Positions 46,438-55,088 of a DNA stretch of 64,000 nucleotides are shown piece by piece. Both the position numbers and the translations under genes were made by a program. Source of the stretch: Pseudomonas sp. B28(2017) (lineage in GTDB: Bacteria > Pseudomonadota > Gammaproteobacteria > Pseudomonadales > Pseudomonadaceae); NCBI RefSeq assembly GCF_002113025.1, contig NZ_NEJH01000008.1, positions 1 to 64,000 of the forward strand, in the 5' to 3' direction. The stretch's first letter is position 1. Each line of letters starts with the position of its first letter. The notes beneath the pieces were generated by a model. It saw only the letters and a program-made list of their open reading frames with translations. It made no database searches and was not told the DNA's origin.

Positions 46438-47970
46438 TCACGAGGGCACGTCACGGATCAACCGCCATGCCTCTTCCCATGGCAACGGTTGCTTCATCCG
46501 CTCGGCGAGCATCGCCATGGTCCGGTCCATCTCGCAGGCTACCGCCGCCAATACCATGCCATTTTTTCCGAAAAGGCCTATGAAGGGCGGATCGTAAGGA
46601 TCGCCCTTGAACTCGACTTCGTCCCAGGCCTCGGCGTATCCGAGGTAGTCGTAGGTTTTACCGAAATGCCAGGTCCAGAAAAACGGCACGTCGAGGTAAT
46701 GTTCGTCACCGCCCAGCATATTGGCCGCGGCGATCCTCGCCTGCTGTTGGGCCAGCCGCCAGTGTTCGATGCGCAAGCGTTGGTTGTTCAGCGGGAACGT
46801 GGCGATATCGCCAGCTGCCCAGAGGCCTTCGGTCACGCGCATTGCGTCGTCGACAATCAGCGAGTGATCCTGCTCTTTCGGCAGCCCGGTGAAGGCAACA
46901 GTGGCCGGCGTGACGCCAATGCCGACCAGCACCAGATCGGCCGGCAAGCGCTGGCCGTTGTCCAGTTGCACGGCTTCGACCTTCTCCGTCCCTTCGATCC
47001 GTGCCGCATTGCCCTGGGTATGAAACACGACGCCATTGGCTTCATGCCGCGCACGAATGGCCTTGCCGACCGTGTCACCGAACTGCCTGGCAAACGGCAC
47101 GTCGTGGCGGGCCAGCACGGTCACATTCAAGCCAAGCTGGCGCAGGGACGAGGCGGACTCCATGGCAATGAAACTGTCGCCAATGATCACGACCCGCTGG
47201 CCGGCGCTGGCGCTGTCCAGAATCTGCTGCGCATGGACTTTGGAGCGTAAAACGAACACTTGCGGCAGGTCGGCGCCAGGCAGCGTCAACGAGTTTGGTA
47301 CGCCGCCGGTGGCCAGCAGCGCGGAGTCGTATGTCAGTGATTGGCCGTCAGTCAGCCACAGCATCCGGTTTGGCGCATCCAGGCTTGCCACTTCGCCTCG
47401 CAGGCGCTCTATTCGCTGCTCGCGGTAAAAGTCCTCGTCGCGCAGCGGCGGGACTTCGTGCAGCGGCATCTCCCCGGCGATCACATATTTGCTCAGCGCG
47501 GTGCGGTCGTATCCGGCGTCGGCTTCGCGGTCGATCAACAGCAACCGGCCGCCGAAACCTTTCTCGCGCAACGCCGCCGCTGCCGCCGTGCCTGCCGCGC
47601 CAGCGCCGACAATGATGAAGGTCCGCGAATCGTCGGCCGGTGGCGTGTGGGCGTCCGGAAACGGCTGGTCGCCGACCCAGATGTCGCCGTCACGGACTTC
47701 CAGGGGATAGCGCTTGAGGCTGTCCAGGGCTGGCGGTTCACTGAGACCGCCATCCTCGATCCGAAACTGCGCCTTGTGCCACGGACAGGTCAGGCGCCCA
47801 TGGCATATCGCCCCGTCCGCCAGCGGGGCTCCGGCATGAGGGCATTCGGCCTGATAGGCACGCAGTTGTTCACCGGCCCGCAGCAGCAGAATCTTGCTGC
47901 CCTGGACCTGCACTTCCAGACCCCGGTCTTCGGGCACATTGGCGACACGCGCAACGCGATGCAGAGTCAT
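46438..47970 (-). CDS. Rieske [2Fe-2S] / FAD pyridine-nucleotide oxidoreductase
   Basis: This 510-residue protein joins an N-terminal Rieske domain (about 1-105) to an FAD/NAD(P)H oxidoreductase. The cluster ligands are CPHAG and CPWH. The second part shows FIIVGAGAAGTAAA near residue 118 and a second dinucleotide fold near 265, then a reductase C-terminal domain. The order matches AIFM3-like proteins. It probably acts as a ferredoxin-type reductase in the cytoplasm; the electron partner is not shown. Confidence 0.9.
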   Translation of the reverse strand: MTLHRVARVANVPEDRGLEVQVQGSKILLLRAGEQLRAYQAECPHAGAPLADGAICHGRLTCPWHKAQFRIEDGGLSEPPALDSLKRYPLEVRDGDIWVGDQPFPDAHTPPADDSRTFIIVGAGAAGTAAAAALREKGFGGRLLLIDREADAGYDRTALSKYVIAGEMPLHEVPPLRDEDFYREQRIERLRGEVASLDAPNRMLWLTDGQSLTYDSALLATGGVPNSLTLPGADLPQVFVLRSKVHAQQILDSASAGQRVVIIGDSFIAMESASSLRQLGLNVTVLARHDVPFARQFGDTVGKAIRARHEANGVVFHTQGNAARIEGTEKVEAVQLDNGQRLPADLVLVGIGVTPATVAFTGLPKEQDHSLIVDDAMRVTEGLWAAGDIATFPLNNQRLRIEHWRLAQQQARIAAANMLGGDEHYLDVPFFWTWHFGKTYDYLGYAEAWDEVEFKGDPYDPPFIGLFGKNGMVLAAVACEMDRTMAMLAERMKQPLPWEEAWRLIRDVPS

Positions 47971-48109
47971 GATCGCTCTCCAGACAGACGTATCACCTAT
48001 GAGTCTGGTACTTATCGCGAGGTTCAGCCAATTCCCTCTGCCAAGGCGCGAACGGTCCGGCTATAGTTTGCACGCCGACGACGGCCCAACACGCACAAGG
48101 TGCTCCGGT

Positions 48110-48670
48110 ATGTCCCGATTGACCTCAATGAACCCTTGGCTCGCGGCCGTAGCAGTCGCCCTTTGCGTGCAGTTCCCGGCGCAGGCTCAGGAACGCTTCA
48201 CCCTGAACATTCCCGGCGTCTCCGATGACCGTCTGTTCACGTCGGCCGCCGCCAGCGATTCCGCCGGCTGTGGCGGACACAACATTTCCCCGGCATTGAA
48301 CTGGAACGCCGGCCCGGCAGCCACCCAAAGCTATGCCATCGTCATGCACGACCCTGACGGCCAGAAGGGCCAGGGCATCGATCAGTGGGTGCATTACGGC
48401 ATCAAGGCCGGCACTCACCAGATCCCGGCCGGCGCCGGGAGTAAACCCGGCCTCGAGGGCTTTGGCGGTACCAACAGCAAAAACACCACCGGCTACATCG
48501 GCCCTTGCCCACCCGTTGGCGACAGCGCGCATCACTACATCATCCAGATCTACGCCCTGGACCTGGCCCCGGACGCCCTGCCCGCCGGCCTGACCCGTGC
48601 GCAGCTGCTGGAAAAAATCAAAGGCCACGTCCTGAGAAACAGCAGCGTGGTGCGGCGCTATCACCGCTAA
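48110..48670 (+). CDS. PEBP/YbhB-family periplasmic protein
   Basis: This 186-residue protein has a signal peptide ending PAQAQ (about residue 25) and a Raf-kinase-inhibitor-like fold (GGHNISPALNWNAGP, then YAIVMHDPDG and HHYIIQIYALD). The ATG at 48110 follows AAGGTG; an ATG at 48128 would also leave a signal. It is divergent from the oxidoreductase. The ligand is unknown. Confidence 0.85.
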   Translation: MSRLTSMNPWLAAVAVALCVQFPAQAQERFTLNIPGVSDDRLFTSAAASDSAGCGGHNISPALNWNAGPAATQSYAIVMHDPDGQKGQGIDQWVHYGIKAGTHQIPAGAGSKPGLEGFGGTNSKNTTGYIGPCPPVGDSAHHYIIQIYALDLAPDALPAGLTRAQLLEKIKGHVLRNSSVVRRYHR

Positions 48671-48726
48671 AGGCTGATCGCCTCAGCGGATTTGCAGAAA
48701 ACTGAAGTGCGCAGCATTCCGGGAAT

Positions 48727-48996
48727 TTGGCATCCACCCCCGAAAGCGCGCACTATCAGGCCATAGCCGATGCGTTGGAGGATGCCGTGGCAAAAAAGAT
48801 CGACCGCATCGCCCAAATGCTCAACTGCCCGCAAAAGGGTGAAGAACTGCGGCGAGCGATTACCGAGAGTCGCAAGGATTTTCTGCTGAATCAGCCGGAA
48901 GAGGACATTGTTGAAGACGACGATCTTGAAGAGGAGTTCTTCGAGGACGACGAAGACGATGATGAGTACGACGAGTTCGACTGGACAACAGAATGA
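48727..48996 (+). CDS. Small protein with acidic tail
   Basis: This 89-residue protein starts at TTG; no better start precedes the conserved-looking helical part (residues 5-55). The last ~35 residues are mostly Asp and Glu. An intrinsic terminator follows immediately, which supports it as a real gene. No function is recognised. Confidence 0.65.
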   Translation: MASTPESAHYQAIADALEDAVAKKIDRIAQMLNCPQKGEELRRAITESRKDFLLNQPEEDIVEDDDLEEEFFEDDEDDDEYDEFDWTTE

Positions 48997-49022
48997 AAAA
49001 GTCCGCTTCGGCGGTTTTTTTG
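48997..49022 (+). terminator. Intrinsic terminator of the acidic protein gene
   Basis: CCGC-TTCG-GCGG followed by seven T residues lies right after the stop codon. Confidence 0.85.
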
Positions 49023-49029
49023 TGGGCCA

Positions 49030-49065
49030 CAAAAAAGCCCCAGACCCATAAGGCCTGAGGCTTTC
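49030..49065 (-). terminator. Intrinsic terminator of tRNA-Arg
   Basis: On the minus strand, AGCCTCAGGCC pairs imperfectly with GGTCTGGGGCT and runs into six T residues, about 15 bases past the tRNA 3' end. Confidence 0.7.
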
Positions 49066-49078
49066 TCGCTTCAACGTA

Positions 49079-49155
49079 TGGCGCACCAGGCGGGATTCGA
49101 ACCCACGACCCCTGCCTTCGGAGGGCAGTACTCTATCCAGCTGAGCTACTGGTGC
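49079..49155 (-). tRNA. tRNA-Arg (anticodon CCG)
   Basis: The minus strand folds as a complete cloverleaf of 77 bases including an encoded CCA. GCACCAG pairs with CTGGTGC in the acceptor stem. The anticodon arm CTGCC-CTCCGAA-GGCAG gives anticodon CCG. The T arm has GTTCGAATC. It reads CGG codons. Confidence 0.95.
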
Positions 49156-49501
49156 AGCGGGCGCCATAATACTCATATGCATTGAAGGCGTCCATGCTGC
49201 TGAGTCGCTTACGTTTATTACAAGCGTAACGCGCGCCTGCTACGTTGATCAGAAAAAACAGGCAAAAGCGTCGTTTTCGTTCTTTTTTTCGAACAGGCTA
49301 TTGTCCTTTACCCCCTTTGATCCTAGGATTCGTTTGAGATTTCAAACGCTCTTGTCTGGGTGCTGAACCGCACGAGTTCAATCAGTGCGCTATTTTGTGC
49401 TTCAGCCCGGTGAATGATTTCCCTGACGGCAGCCTATCGAGGCGCCTTTCTACAATCATAATTTGCTCCGCGCGTGCGCGGTGCTGTTAAGGAAAGCCGA
49501 C
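49156..49501 (+). promoter_or_regulatory. gabD upstream region
   Basis: These 346 bp hold no gene I can support. A perfect inverted repeat CGTTTGA-GATT-TCAAACG lies at 49331-49348, about 155 bp before gabD, and is a candidate operator. TGAAC-N7-GTTCA lies at 49364-49380. A TTTT run near 49283 follows no clear hairpin. Confidence 0.45.
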
Positions 49502-50944
49502 ATGCAGCTTAAAGACACCCAGTTGTTCCGCCAGCAAGCCTTCATCGATGGCGCGTGGGTTGATGCGGACAATGGTCAGACGATCAAGGTCAACAACCCG
49601 GCAACGGGCGAAATTCTGGGTACCGTGCCGAAAATGGGCGCTGCCGAAACCCGCCGTGCGATCGAAGCTGCTGACAAAGCGCTGCCGGCCTGGCGTGCAC
49701 TGACCGCCAAAGAACGTGCGGGCAAACTGCGTCGCTGGTTCGAACTGATGATCGAGAACCAGGACGACCTGGCTCGCCTGATGACCATGGAACAAGGCAA
49801 GCCATTGGCCGAAGCCAAGGGCGAAATCGTTTACGCCGCTTCCTTCATCGAGTGGTTCGCCGAAGAAGCCAAGCGCATCTACGGTGACGTGATTCCGGGC
49901 CACCAGCCAGACAAGCGCCTGATCGTGATCAAGCAGCCAATCGGCGTGACCGCAGCCATCACTCCATGGAACTTCCCGGCCGCGATGATCACCCGTAAAG
50001 CCGGCCCGGCCCTGGCCGCCGGTTGCACCATGGTGCTCAAGCCTGCTTCGCAAACCCCGTACTCCGCTTTCGCCCTGGCCGAACTGGCCCAGCGTGCCGG
50101 CATTCCTGCCGGTGTGTTCAGCGTTGTTTCCGGCAGCGCCGGCGACATCGGTACCGAACTGACCAGCAACCCGATCGTGCGCAAGCTGTCCTTCACCGGT
50201 TCGACCGAAATCGGTCGTCAGCTGATGGCCGAATGTGCCAAGGACATCAAGAAAGTGTCCCTGGAACTGGGCGGCAACGCGCCGTTCATCGTGTTCGACG
50301 ACGCGGACCTGGATAAGGCCGTCGAAGGCGCGATCATTTCCAAATACCGCAACAACGGTCAGACCTGCGTCTGCGCCAACCGCCTGTACATTCAGGACGG
50401 TGTCTACGACGCCTTCGCTGAGAAACTGAAAGCGGCTGTGGCCAAGCTGAAGATCGGCAACGGTCTGGAAGCCGGCACCACCACTGGCCCGCTGATCGAC
50501 GAAAAAGCCGTGGCCAAGGTGCAGGAGCACATCGCCGATGCCTTGAGCAAAGGCGCGACCGTACTGGCCGGTGGCAAGCCGATGGAAGGCAACTTCTTCG
50601 AACCGACCATCCTGACCAACGTGCCGAACAACGCGGCCGTGGCCAAGGAAGAAACCTTCGGCCCACTGGCTCCACTGTTCCGCTTCAAAGACGAAGCCGA
50701 CGTGATCGCGATGTCCAACGACACCGAGTTCGGCCTGGCCTCGTACTTCTATGCCCGCGACCTGGGTCGTGTGTTCCGTGTGGCTGAAGCCCTGGAATAC
50801 GGCATGGTCGGCGTCAACACCGGGTTGATCTCCAACGAAGTCGCGCCGTTCGGCGGCATCAAGGCCTCGGGCCTGGGTCGTGAAGGCTCCAAATACGGCA
50901 TCGAAGACTACCTGGAAATCAAATACCTCTGCCTGGGCATCTAA
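49502..50944 (+). CDS. gabD: NADP-dependent succinate-semialdehyde dehydrogenase
   Basis: This 480-residue aldehyde dehydrogenase oxidises succinate semialdehyde to succinate, the second step of GABA breakdown. Its length and sequence match GabD. The catalytic Cys lies in NNGQTCVCANR (around residue 285) and the general-base Glu in LELGGNAPF. FTGSTEIGR is the cofactor loop. The ATG at 49502 was chosen over an upstream in-frame extension. gabT follows 184 bp later, so glutarate semialdehyde from 5-aminovalerate is also a likely substrate. Confidence 0.95.
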   Translation: MQLKDTQLFRQQAFIDGAWVDADNGQTIKVNNPATGEILGTVPKMGAAETRRAIEAADKALPAWRALTAKERAGKLRRWFELMIENQDDLARLMTMEQGKPLAEAKGEIVYAASFIEWFAEEAKRIYGDVIPGHQPDKRLIVIKQPIGVTAAITPWNFPAAMITRKAGPALAAGCTMVLKPASQTPYSAFALAELAQRAGIPAGVFSVVSGSAGDIGTELTSNPIVRKLSFTGSTEIGRQLMAECAKDIKKVSLELGGNAPFIVFDDADLDKAVEGAIISKYRNNGQTCVCANRLYIQDGVYDAFAEKLKAAVAKLKIGNGLEAGTTTGPLIDEKAVAKVQEHIADALSKGATVLAGGKPMEGNFFEPTILTNVPNNAAVAKEETFGPLAPLFRFKDEADVIAMSNDTEFGLASYFYARDLGRVFRVAEALEYGMVGVNTGLISNEVAPFGGIKASGLGREGSKYGIEDYLEIKYLCLGI

Positions 50945-50968
50945 GTCCGGAAAAAGGCATCGCTTCAA

Positions 50969-51002
50969 ACGCAAAGGGCACGAGAGCGCTGTCCCTTTGC
51001 GT
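50969..51002. repeat. Stable hairpin between gabD and gabT
   Basis: ACGCAAAGGG and CCCTTTGCGT form perfect 10-bp arms around 14 bases. There is no T-run behind it, so it is more likely to stabilise or process the gabDT transcript than to end it. Confidence 0.5.
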
Positions 51003-51128
51003 GCTTCAAACGAAATTTTCTCGGTGGCCGGGAACGCTGTGGCAGTCGATCATCGCATGCTGTCGCTGTTGTTCCCCGCCGCTTAATCCTTGAACCACGC
51101 CGCCCGATGAGCGGTGAATGAGGAAAGT

Positions 51129-52406
51129 ATGAGCAAGACTAACGCTGATTTGATGGCCCGCCGTACCGCTGCTGTTCCACGTGGTGTTGGCCAGATTCAC
51201 CCGATCTTCGCCGATTCCGCGAAGAACGCTACCGTGACCGACGTTGAAGGTCGTGAGTTCATCGATTTCGCCGGCGGTATCGCCGTGCTGAACACCGGCC
51301 ACGTGCACCCGAAAGTCATCGCCGCCGTGACCGAGCAGCTGAACAAGCTGACCCACACCTGCTTCCAGGTACTGGCCTACGAGCCGTACGTAGAAGTGTG
51401 CGAAAAAATCAACGCCAAGGTGCCAGGTGATTTCGCCAAGAAAACCCTGCTGGTAACCACCGGTTCCGAAGCCGTTGAAAACTCCATCAAGATCGCCCGT
51501 GCCGCCACTGGCCGTGCCGGCGTGATCGCCTTCACCGGCGCTTACCACGGTCGCACCATGATGACCCTGGGCCTGACCGGTAAAGTCGTGCCTTACTCGG
51601 CCGGCATGGGCCTGATGCCAGGCGGCATCTTCCGCGCGCTGTACCCGAACGAACTGCACGGCGTGAGCATCGACGATTCGATCGCCAGCATCGAACGCAT
51701 CTTCAAGAACGACGCTGAGCCGAAAGACATCGCCGCGATCATCATCGAGCCGGTACAGGGCGAAGGTGGTTTCTACGTCGCGCCGAAAGAGTTCATGAAG
51801 CGTCTGCGTGCCCTGTGCGACCAGCACGGCATCCTGCTGATCGCTGACGAAGTACAGACTGGCGCTGGCCGTACCGGTACTTTCTTCGCCATGGAGCAGA
51901 TGGGCGTTGCTGCCGACCTGACCACTTTCGCCAAATCCATCGCTGGCGGCTTCCCGCTGGCCGGTGTGTGCGGCAAGGCCGAATACATGGACGCCATCGC
52001 TCCAGGCGGCCTGGGCGGCACCTACGCCGGTAGCCCGATCGCTTGCGCCGCGGCCCTGGCCGTGATGGAAGTGTTCGAAGAAGAGCACCTGCTGGATCGC
52101 TGCAAGGCTGTTGGCGAGCGCCTGGTAACCGGCCTGAAGGCCATCCAGGCCAAGTACCCGGTGATCGGCGAAGTTCGTGCCCTGGGCGCGATGATCGCTG
52201 TCGAGCTGTTCGAAGGCGGCGACAGCCACAAGCCGAACCCGACCGCCGTGGCAGCCGTTGTGGCCAAGGCTCGCGAGAAGGGTCTGATCCTGCTGTCCTG
52301 CGGCACCTACGGCAACGTTCTGCGTGTCCTGGTACCGCTGACCTCGCCGGACGAGCAACTGGACAAAGGCCTGGCGATCATCGAAGAGTGCTTCTCCGAG
52401 CTCTGA
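51129..52406 (+). CDS. gabT: 4-aminobutyrate aminotransferase
   Basis: This 425-residue PLP-dependent class III aminotransferase converts GABA (and 5-aminovalerate) with 2-oxoglutarate to the semialdehyde and glutamate. The PLP lysine lies in TFAKSIAGGFPL (around residue 267), with IIIEPVQGEGG and LIADEVQTGAGRTG upstream. The ATG at 51129 follows GAGGAAAG. An intrinsic terminator follows the gene. Confidence 0.95.
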   Translation: MSKTNADLMARRTAAVPRGVGQIHPIFADSAKNATVTDVEGREFIDFAGGIAVLNTGHVHPKVIAAVTEQLNKLTHTCFQVLAYEPYVEVCEKINAKVPGDFAKKTLLVTTGSEAVENSIKIARAATGRAGVIAFTGAYHGRTMMTLGLTGKVVPYSAGMGLMPGGIFRALYPNELHGVSIDDSIASIERIFKNDAEPKDIAAIIIEPVQGEGGFYVAPKEFMKRLRALCDQHGILLIADEVQTGAGRTGTFFAMEQMGVAADLTTFAKSIAGGFPLAGVCGKAEYMDAIAPGGLGGTYAGSPIACAAALAVMEVFEEEHLLDRCKAVGERLVTGLKAIQAKYPVIGEVRALGAMIAVELFEGGDSHKPNPTAVAAVVAKAREKGLILLSCGTYGNVLRVLVPLTSPDEQLDKGLAIIEECFSEL

Positions 52407-52427
52407 TCACCCAGTGTGACCTGATCC

Positions 52428-52456
52428 ACAAAAAACCCGCTTCGGCGGGTTTTTTC
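52428..52456 (+). terminator. Intrinsic terminator of gabDT
   Basis: AAAAAACCCGC-TTCG-GCGGGTTTTTT lies 22 bp after gabT, with a T6 run. Confidence 0.9.
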
Positions 52457-52542
52457 ATGCCTCTGGAAACACATCCCGCGCATTAGCGCTGTATCGAATG
52501 GCCAGCATTGGCTAAGGTTCCTGCATTGCCAGGGAGAGCTGT

Positions 52543-53757
52543 ATGACAACTGTCATTTTACCCGCGGTTCCGAGAGTCCTGATCGCCGAGGCCGACCCCT
52601 GGTCCCGGGATCTGCTCAAGGAAGTGTTGTTGAACGTACGCTGCGATGCGCGGCTGGATTTGTGCGCCGATGGCCAGCAAGCGCTGGAGCTGTTGGCCGC
52701 CAACCCCTATGACCTGGTGATCGCCGACTGGGAGTTGCCGGGCGTCGATGGCCTGAATGTCCTGCGCAGCGTACGCCAGCGCAAACGCAATCCGCCGATG
52801 CCGTTCATTCTGATGAGCAGTCGCAACGACAGCGCCAGCGTGCGAGAGGCCTTGCCGCTGGCGCCAGCTGCGTACCTGACCAAGCCCCTGAATATGCAAA
52901 GCCTGACCCATCGATTGCAGGGGGTGCTGCTGAACGCTGGCGAAGAAGTCTTGTGTGAGGTGCCATCGCTGGCGCCGGGCATGACGTTGTCGGTGTATCT
53001 GGAGCGTCGACGTGAATTGGCCGACGGTGCGCCGCTGATGACCGACGTGCAAGTAGCGGTCAAACGCAGCCTCAATCCCAATGGGCTCGATCTGACGGTG
53101 CTGGAAGACGAAGTTCGTACCGATCCGCAGGTCACGGCCGTGTTGATCGCCGCTGCCAACAGTGCGGCCCAGCACCACGGCGTCGCGGTGCAGACCCTGT
53201 CCCAGGCGCTGCATCGCCTGGGCACCGGGCAGAGCATGAATCTGATTCTCGGGCTGGCGCTCAAGCGAAGTGCCCGGCTCAGCGATCCGCAATTGGCCGA
53301 CTATGCCGAGCGTTACTGGGATCTGTCCCTGCACACCGCTGAATACGCCCGGACCCTGGCGCGCTTGCTCGATCTGGATCAGGAGCGCTGCTATTGCGCC
53401 GGCATGCTGCACCGTCTCGGCGATCTGGCGTTGCTGCGCTGTCTGCAGGAATGGAAACAGGCCGGAGGCGAGCTGGACGAGTGGGAGGAGGTGGGTGAAG
53501 CGCTGGCTGAATATGGCGCGGCCTATGGTTCGGCACTGCGCACACGCTGGCGCCTGCCGCTGGAGTTGCGGGAGCTGATTGCGGCGGCCTACCAGCTTGG
53601 TGGCGGGGTTTATTCCCGCGAAGCGCTGGTGATGAACATGGCGGCACAAATGGCGCGCCTGAGCGAGCATGAGGGCATCGAGGCGCTGGCAAAGAGCCGG
53701 ACGGCGAGGTTGCTCAAGATCGGCTTGCCGGAGCTGATGCGGCTGCGCAAAAAGTAA
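52543..53757 (+). CDS. Response regulator with HDOD output domain
   Basis: This 404-residue protein has a receiver domain (about 10-130) with phospho-accepting D62 (IADWELPG) and K114 (LTKPLN). The rest is mainly an HDOD domain (about 150-360), which in other proteins serves signalling rather than hydrolysis. The ATG follows GGGAGAG. There is no kinase gene beside it. It is followed by a REP doublet and a diguanylate cyclase gene on the other strand. Confidence 0.87.
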   Translation: MTTVILPAVPRVLIAEADPWSRDLLKEVLLNVRCDARLDLCADGQQALELLAANPYDLVIADWELPGVDGLNVLRSVRQRKRNPPMPFILMSSRNDSASVREALPLAPAAYLTKPLNMQSLTHRLQGVLLNAGEEVLCEVPSLAPGMTLSVYLERRRELADGAPLMTDVQVAVKRSLNPNGLDLTVLEDEVRTDPQVTAVLIAAANSAAQHHGVAVQTLSQALHRLGTGQSMNLILGLALKRSARLSDPQLADYAERYWDLSLHTAEYARTLARLLDLDQERCYCAGMLHRLGDLALLRCLQEWKQAGGELDEWEEVGEALAEYGAAYGSALRTRWRLPLELRELIAAAYQLGGGVYSREALVMNMAAQMARLSEHEGIEALAKSRTARLLKIGLPELMRLRKK

Positions 53758-53773
53758 ATCTGACAAAAGTCCC

Positions 53774-53862
53774 TGTGGGAGCGAGCCTGCTCGCGAAAGC
53801 GGTGTGTCAGTCAACAGAGATGTTGGATATGCAGGCCTTTCGCGAGCAGGCTCGCTCACACA
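53774..53862. repeat. REP doublet (inverted pair)
   Basis: REP copies at 53774-53796 and 53840-53862 face each other in the gap between convergent genes. Confidence 0.85.
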
Positions 53863-53881
53863 TGGGTTTTGTGGTGGCTGG

Positions 53882-54871
53882 TCAGGCAGTGACAATCCGG
53901 TTTTTGCCCTCGCGCTTGGCCTGATACATCGCCGCATCCGCCCTGGAAAACAGGTTTTCCACGTTTTCGTCCGCGGCGGTCAGGCTGGTCAGGCCCTGGC
54001 TGACGGTGATGCCGAACGTTCGGCCCTCATGGTTGAAACTCAATTGCTGAATCTGCCGTTGCAGGCGTTCAGCAACTTGCAGTGCCATTTGCGGCGTGCA
54101 CCCGGGAAACACCGCGGCGAACTCCTCACCGCCAATGCGCCCGAACAGGTCGCGGCGGCGCAACGCTGCGCGGCCGCTTTCGGCAATGCGTTGCAACACG
54201 TTGTCGCCTTCCTGATGACCGTAGGTGTCGTTGATCGTCTTGAAGTTATCAATATCCAGCATCAGAAACGACAGCGGCTCGCCCTGTTGCCGGGCGTGTG
54301 CGAACGCGCGGTGAGCGCACTCGAAGAAATGACGGCGGTTGCTGCTCTGGGTCAGCGCGTCGGTGGTGGCCAGGCGATGCAGCTCGGTTTCCATCTGTTT
54401 CTTGTCGGTGATGTCTTCGGCGATGCCGACGATGATCACCGGTTGCCCCGGCTCGGCCTGGCGGTTGATGTAGCACTTGTCGCTTAGCCAGCGTACCTGG
54501 CCGTCAGCAGCGATGATTCGGTACTCGCGGTCTTCGATGGCGCCTTTGTCCAGCACTTCAGCCAGGCTGCGTTCGGCATAGTCCAGGTCGTCAGGGTGAA
54601 TGCTGTCGCACCATTGATTGCTGTCGGCCAGCAGTCCATCGGCCGAATGGCCGAAGATCCGTTCATAGGCGGGGCTGACGTAAAGCACCTTGCGGGTTTC
54701 CCAATCGAATGCCCACAGCACTGCATTGACGCTCATCAGCAAGGTGCTGAACAACTGTTCGCGTTCGCTCAGGCGTGCGACTTCGCGTTGGGCATGCATC
54801 AGCGCTATCAGGGGCTGCGCGGCCTCGGGCCAATGGGACGGAGATAAGTCTTGCAGGTTTTCTGGGGCCAT
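53882..54871 (-). CDS. PAS-GGDEF diguanylate cyclase
   Basis: This 329-residue protein has a PAS domain (about 40-160) and a GGDEF domain with active-site GGEEF at 247-251. RRRD at 238-241, five residues before it, is a standard inhibitory I-site, so the enzyme should be limited by its product c-di-GMP. There is no membrane helix. The ATG at 54871 was chosen; a GTG 6 bp upstream is an alternative. It may feed the LapA/FleQ circuit elsewhere in the window. Confidence 0.9.
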   Translation of the reverse strand: MAPENLQDLSPSHWPEAAQPLIALMHAQREVARLSEREQLFSTLLMSVNAVLWAFDWETRKVLYVSPAYERIFGHSADGLLADSNQWCDSIHPDDLDYAERSLAEVLDKGAIEDREYRIIAADGQVRWLSDKCYINRQAEPGQPVIIVGIAEDITDKKQMETELHRLATTDALTQSSNRRHFFECAHRAFAHARQQGEPLSFLMLDIDNFKTINDTYGHQEGDNVLQRIAESGRAALRRRDLFGRIGGEEFAAVFPGCTPQMALQVAERLQRQIQQLSFNHEGRTFGITVSQGLTSLTAADENVENLFSRADAAMYQAKREGKNRIVTA

Positions 54872-54974
54872 CGACACAAATCTCAAAGGGCATGCCGCGA
54901 GTTCGATAGCGGCCAACACCAAGCCCGCCGGGAATGGCGAAGTGTCTTTGAGATAGGGCTTTTCAGATGAAGTT

Positions 54975-55081
54975 CCCGCCTTGTGTGGCGAGGAGGCTTG
55001 CTCCCGCCGGGCGGTACTGATGGCGCGATTTTGCGATCACGCCACATACCAATGTGGGAGCGACGGTGCGCCGCTCCCACA
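54975..55081. repeat. REP-like elements
   Basis: A diverged copy lies near 54975-55010. A clear palindrome TGTGGGAGCG-N9-CGCTCCCACA lies at 55053-55081 between two minus-strand genes. Confidence 0.6.
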
Positions 55082-55088
55082 GGTTTTT

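Noticed and set aside
49079-49155. tRNA-Arg as an integration site for a mobile element
   Set aside because: No integrase gene and no second copy of the tRNA 3' end were seen nearby.
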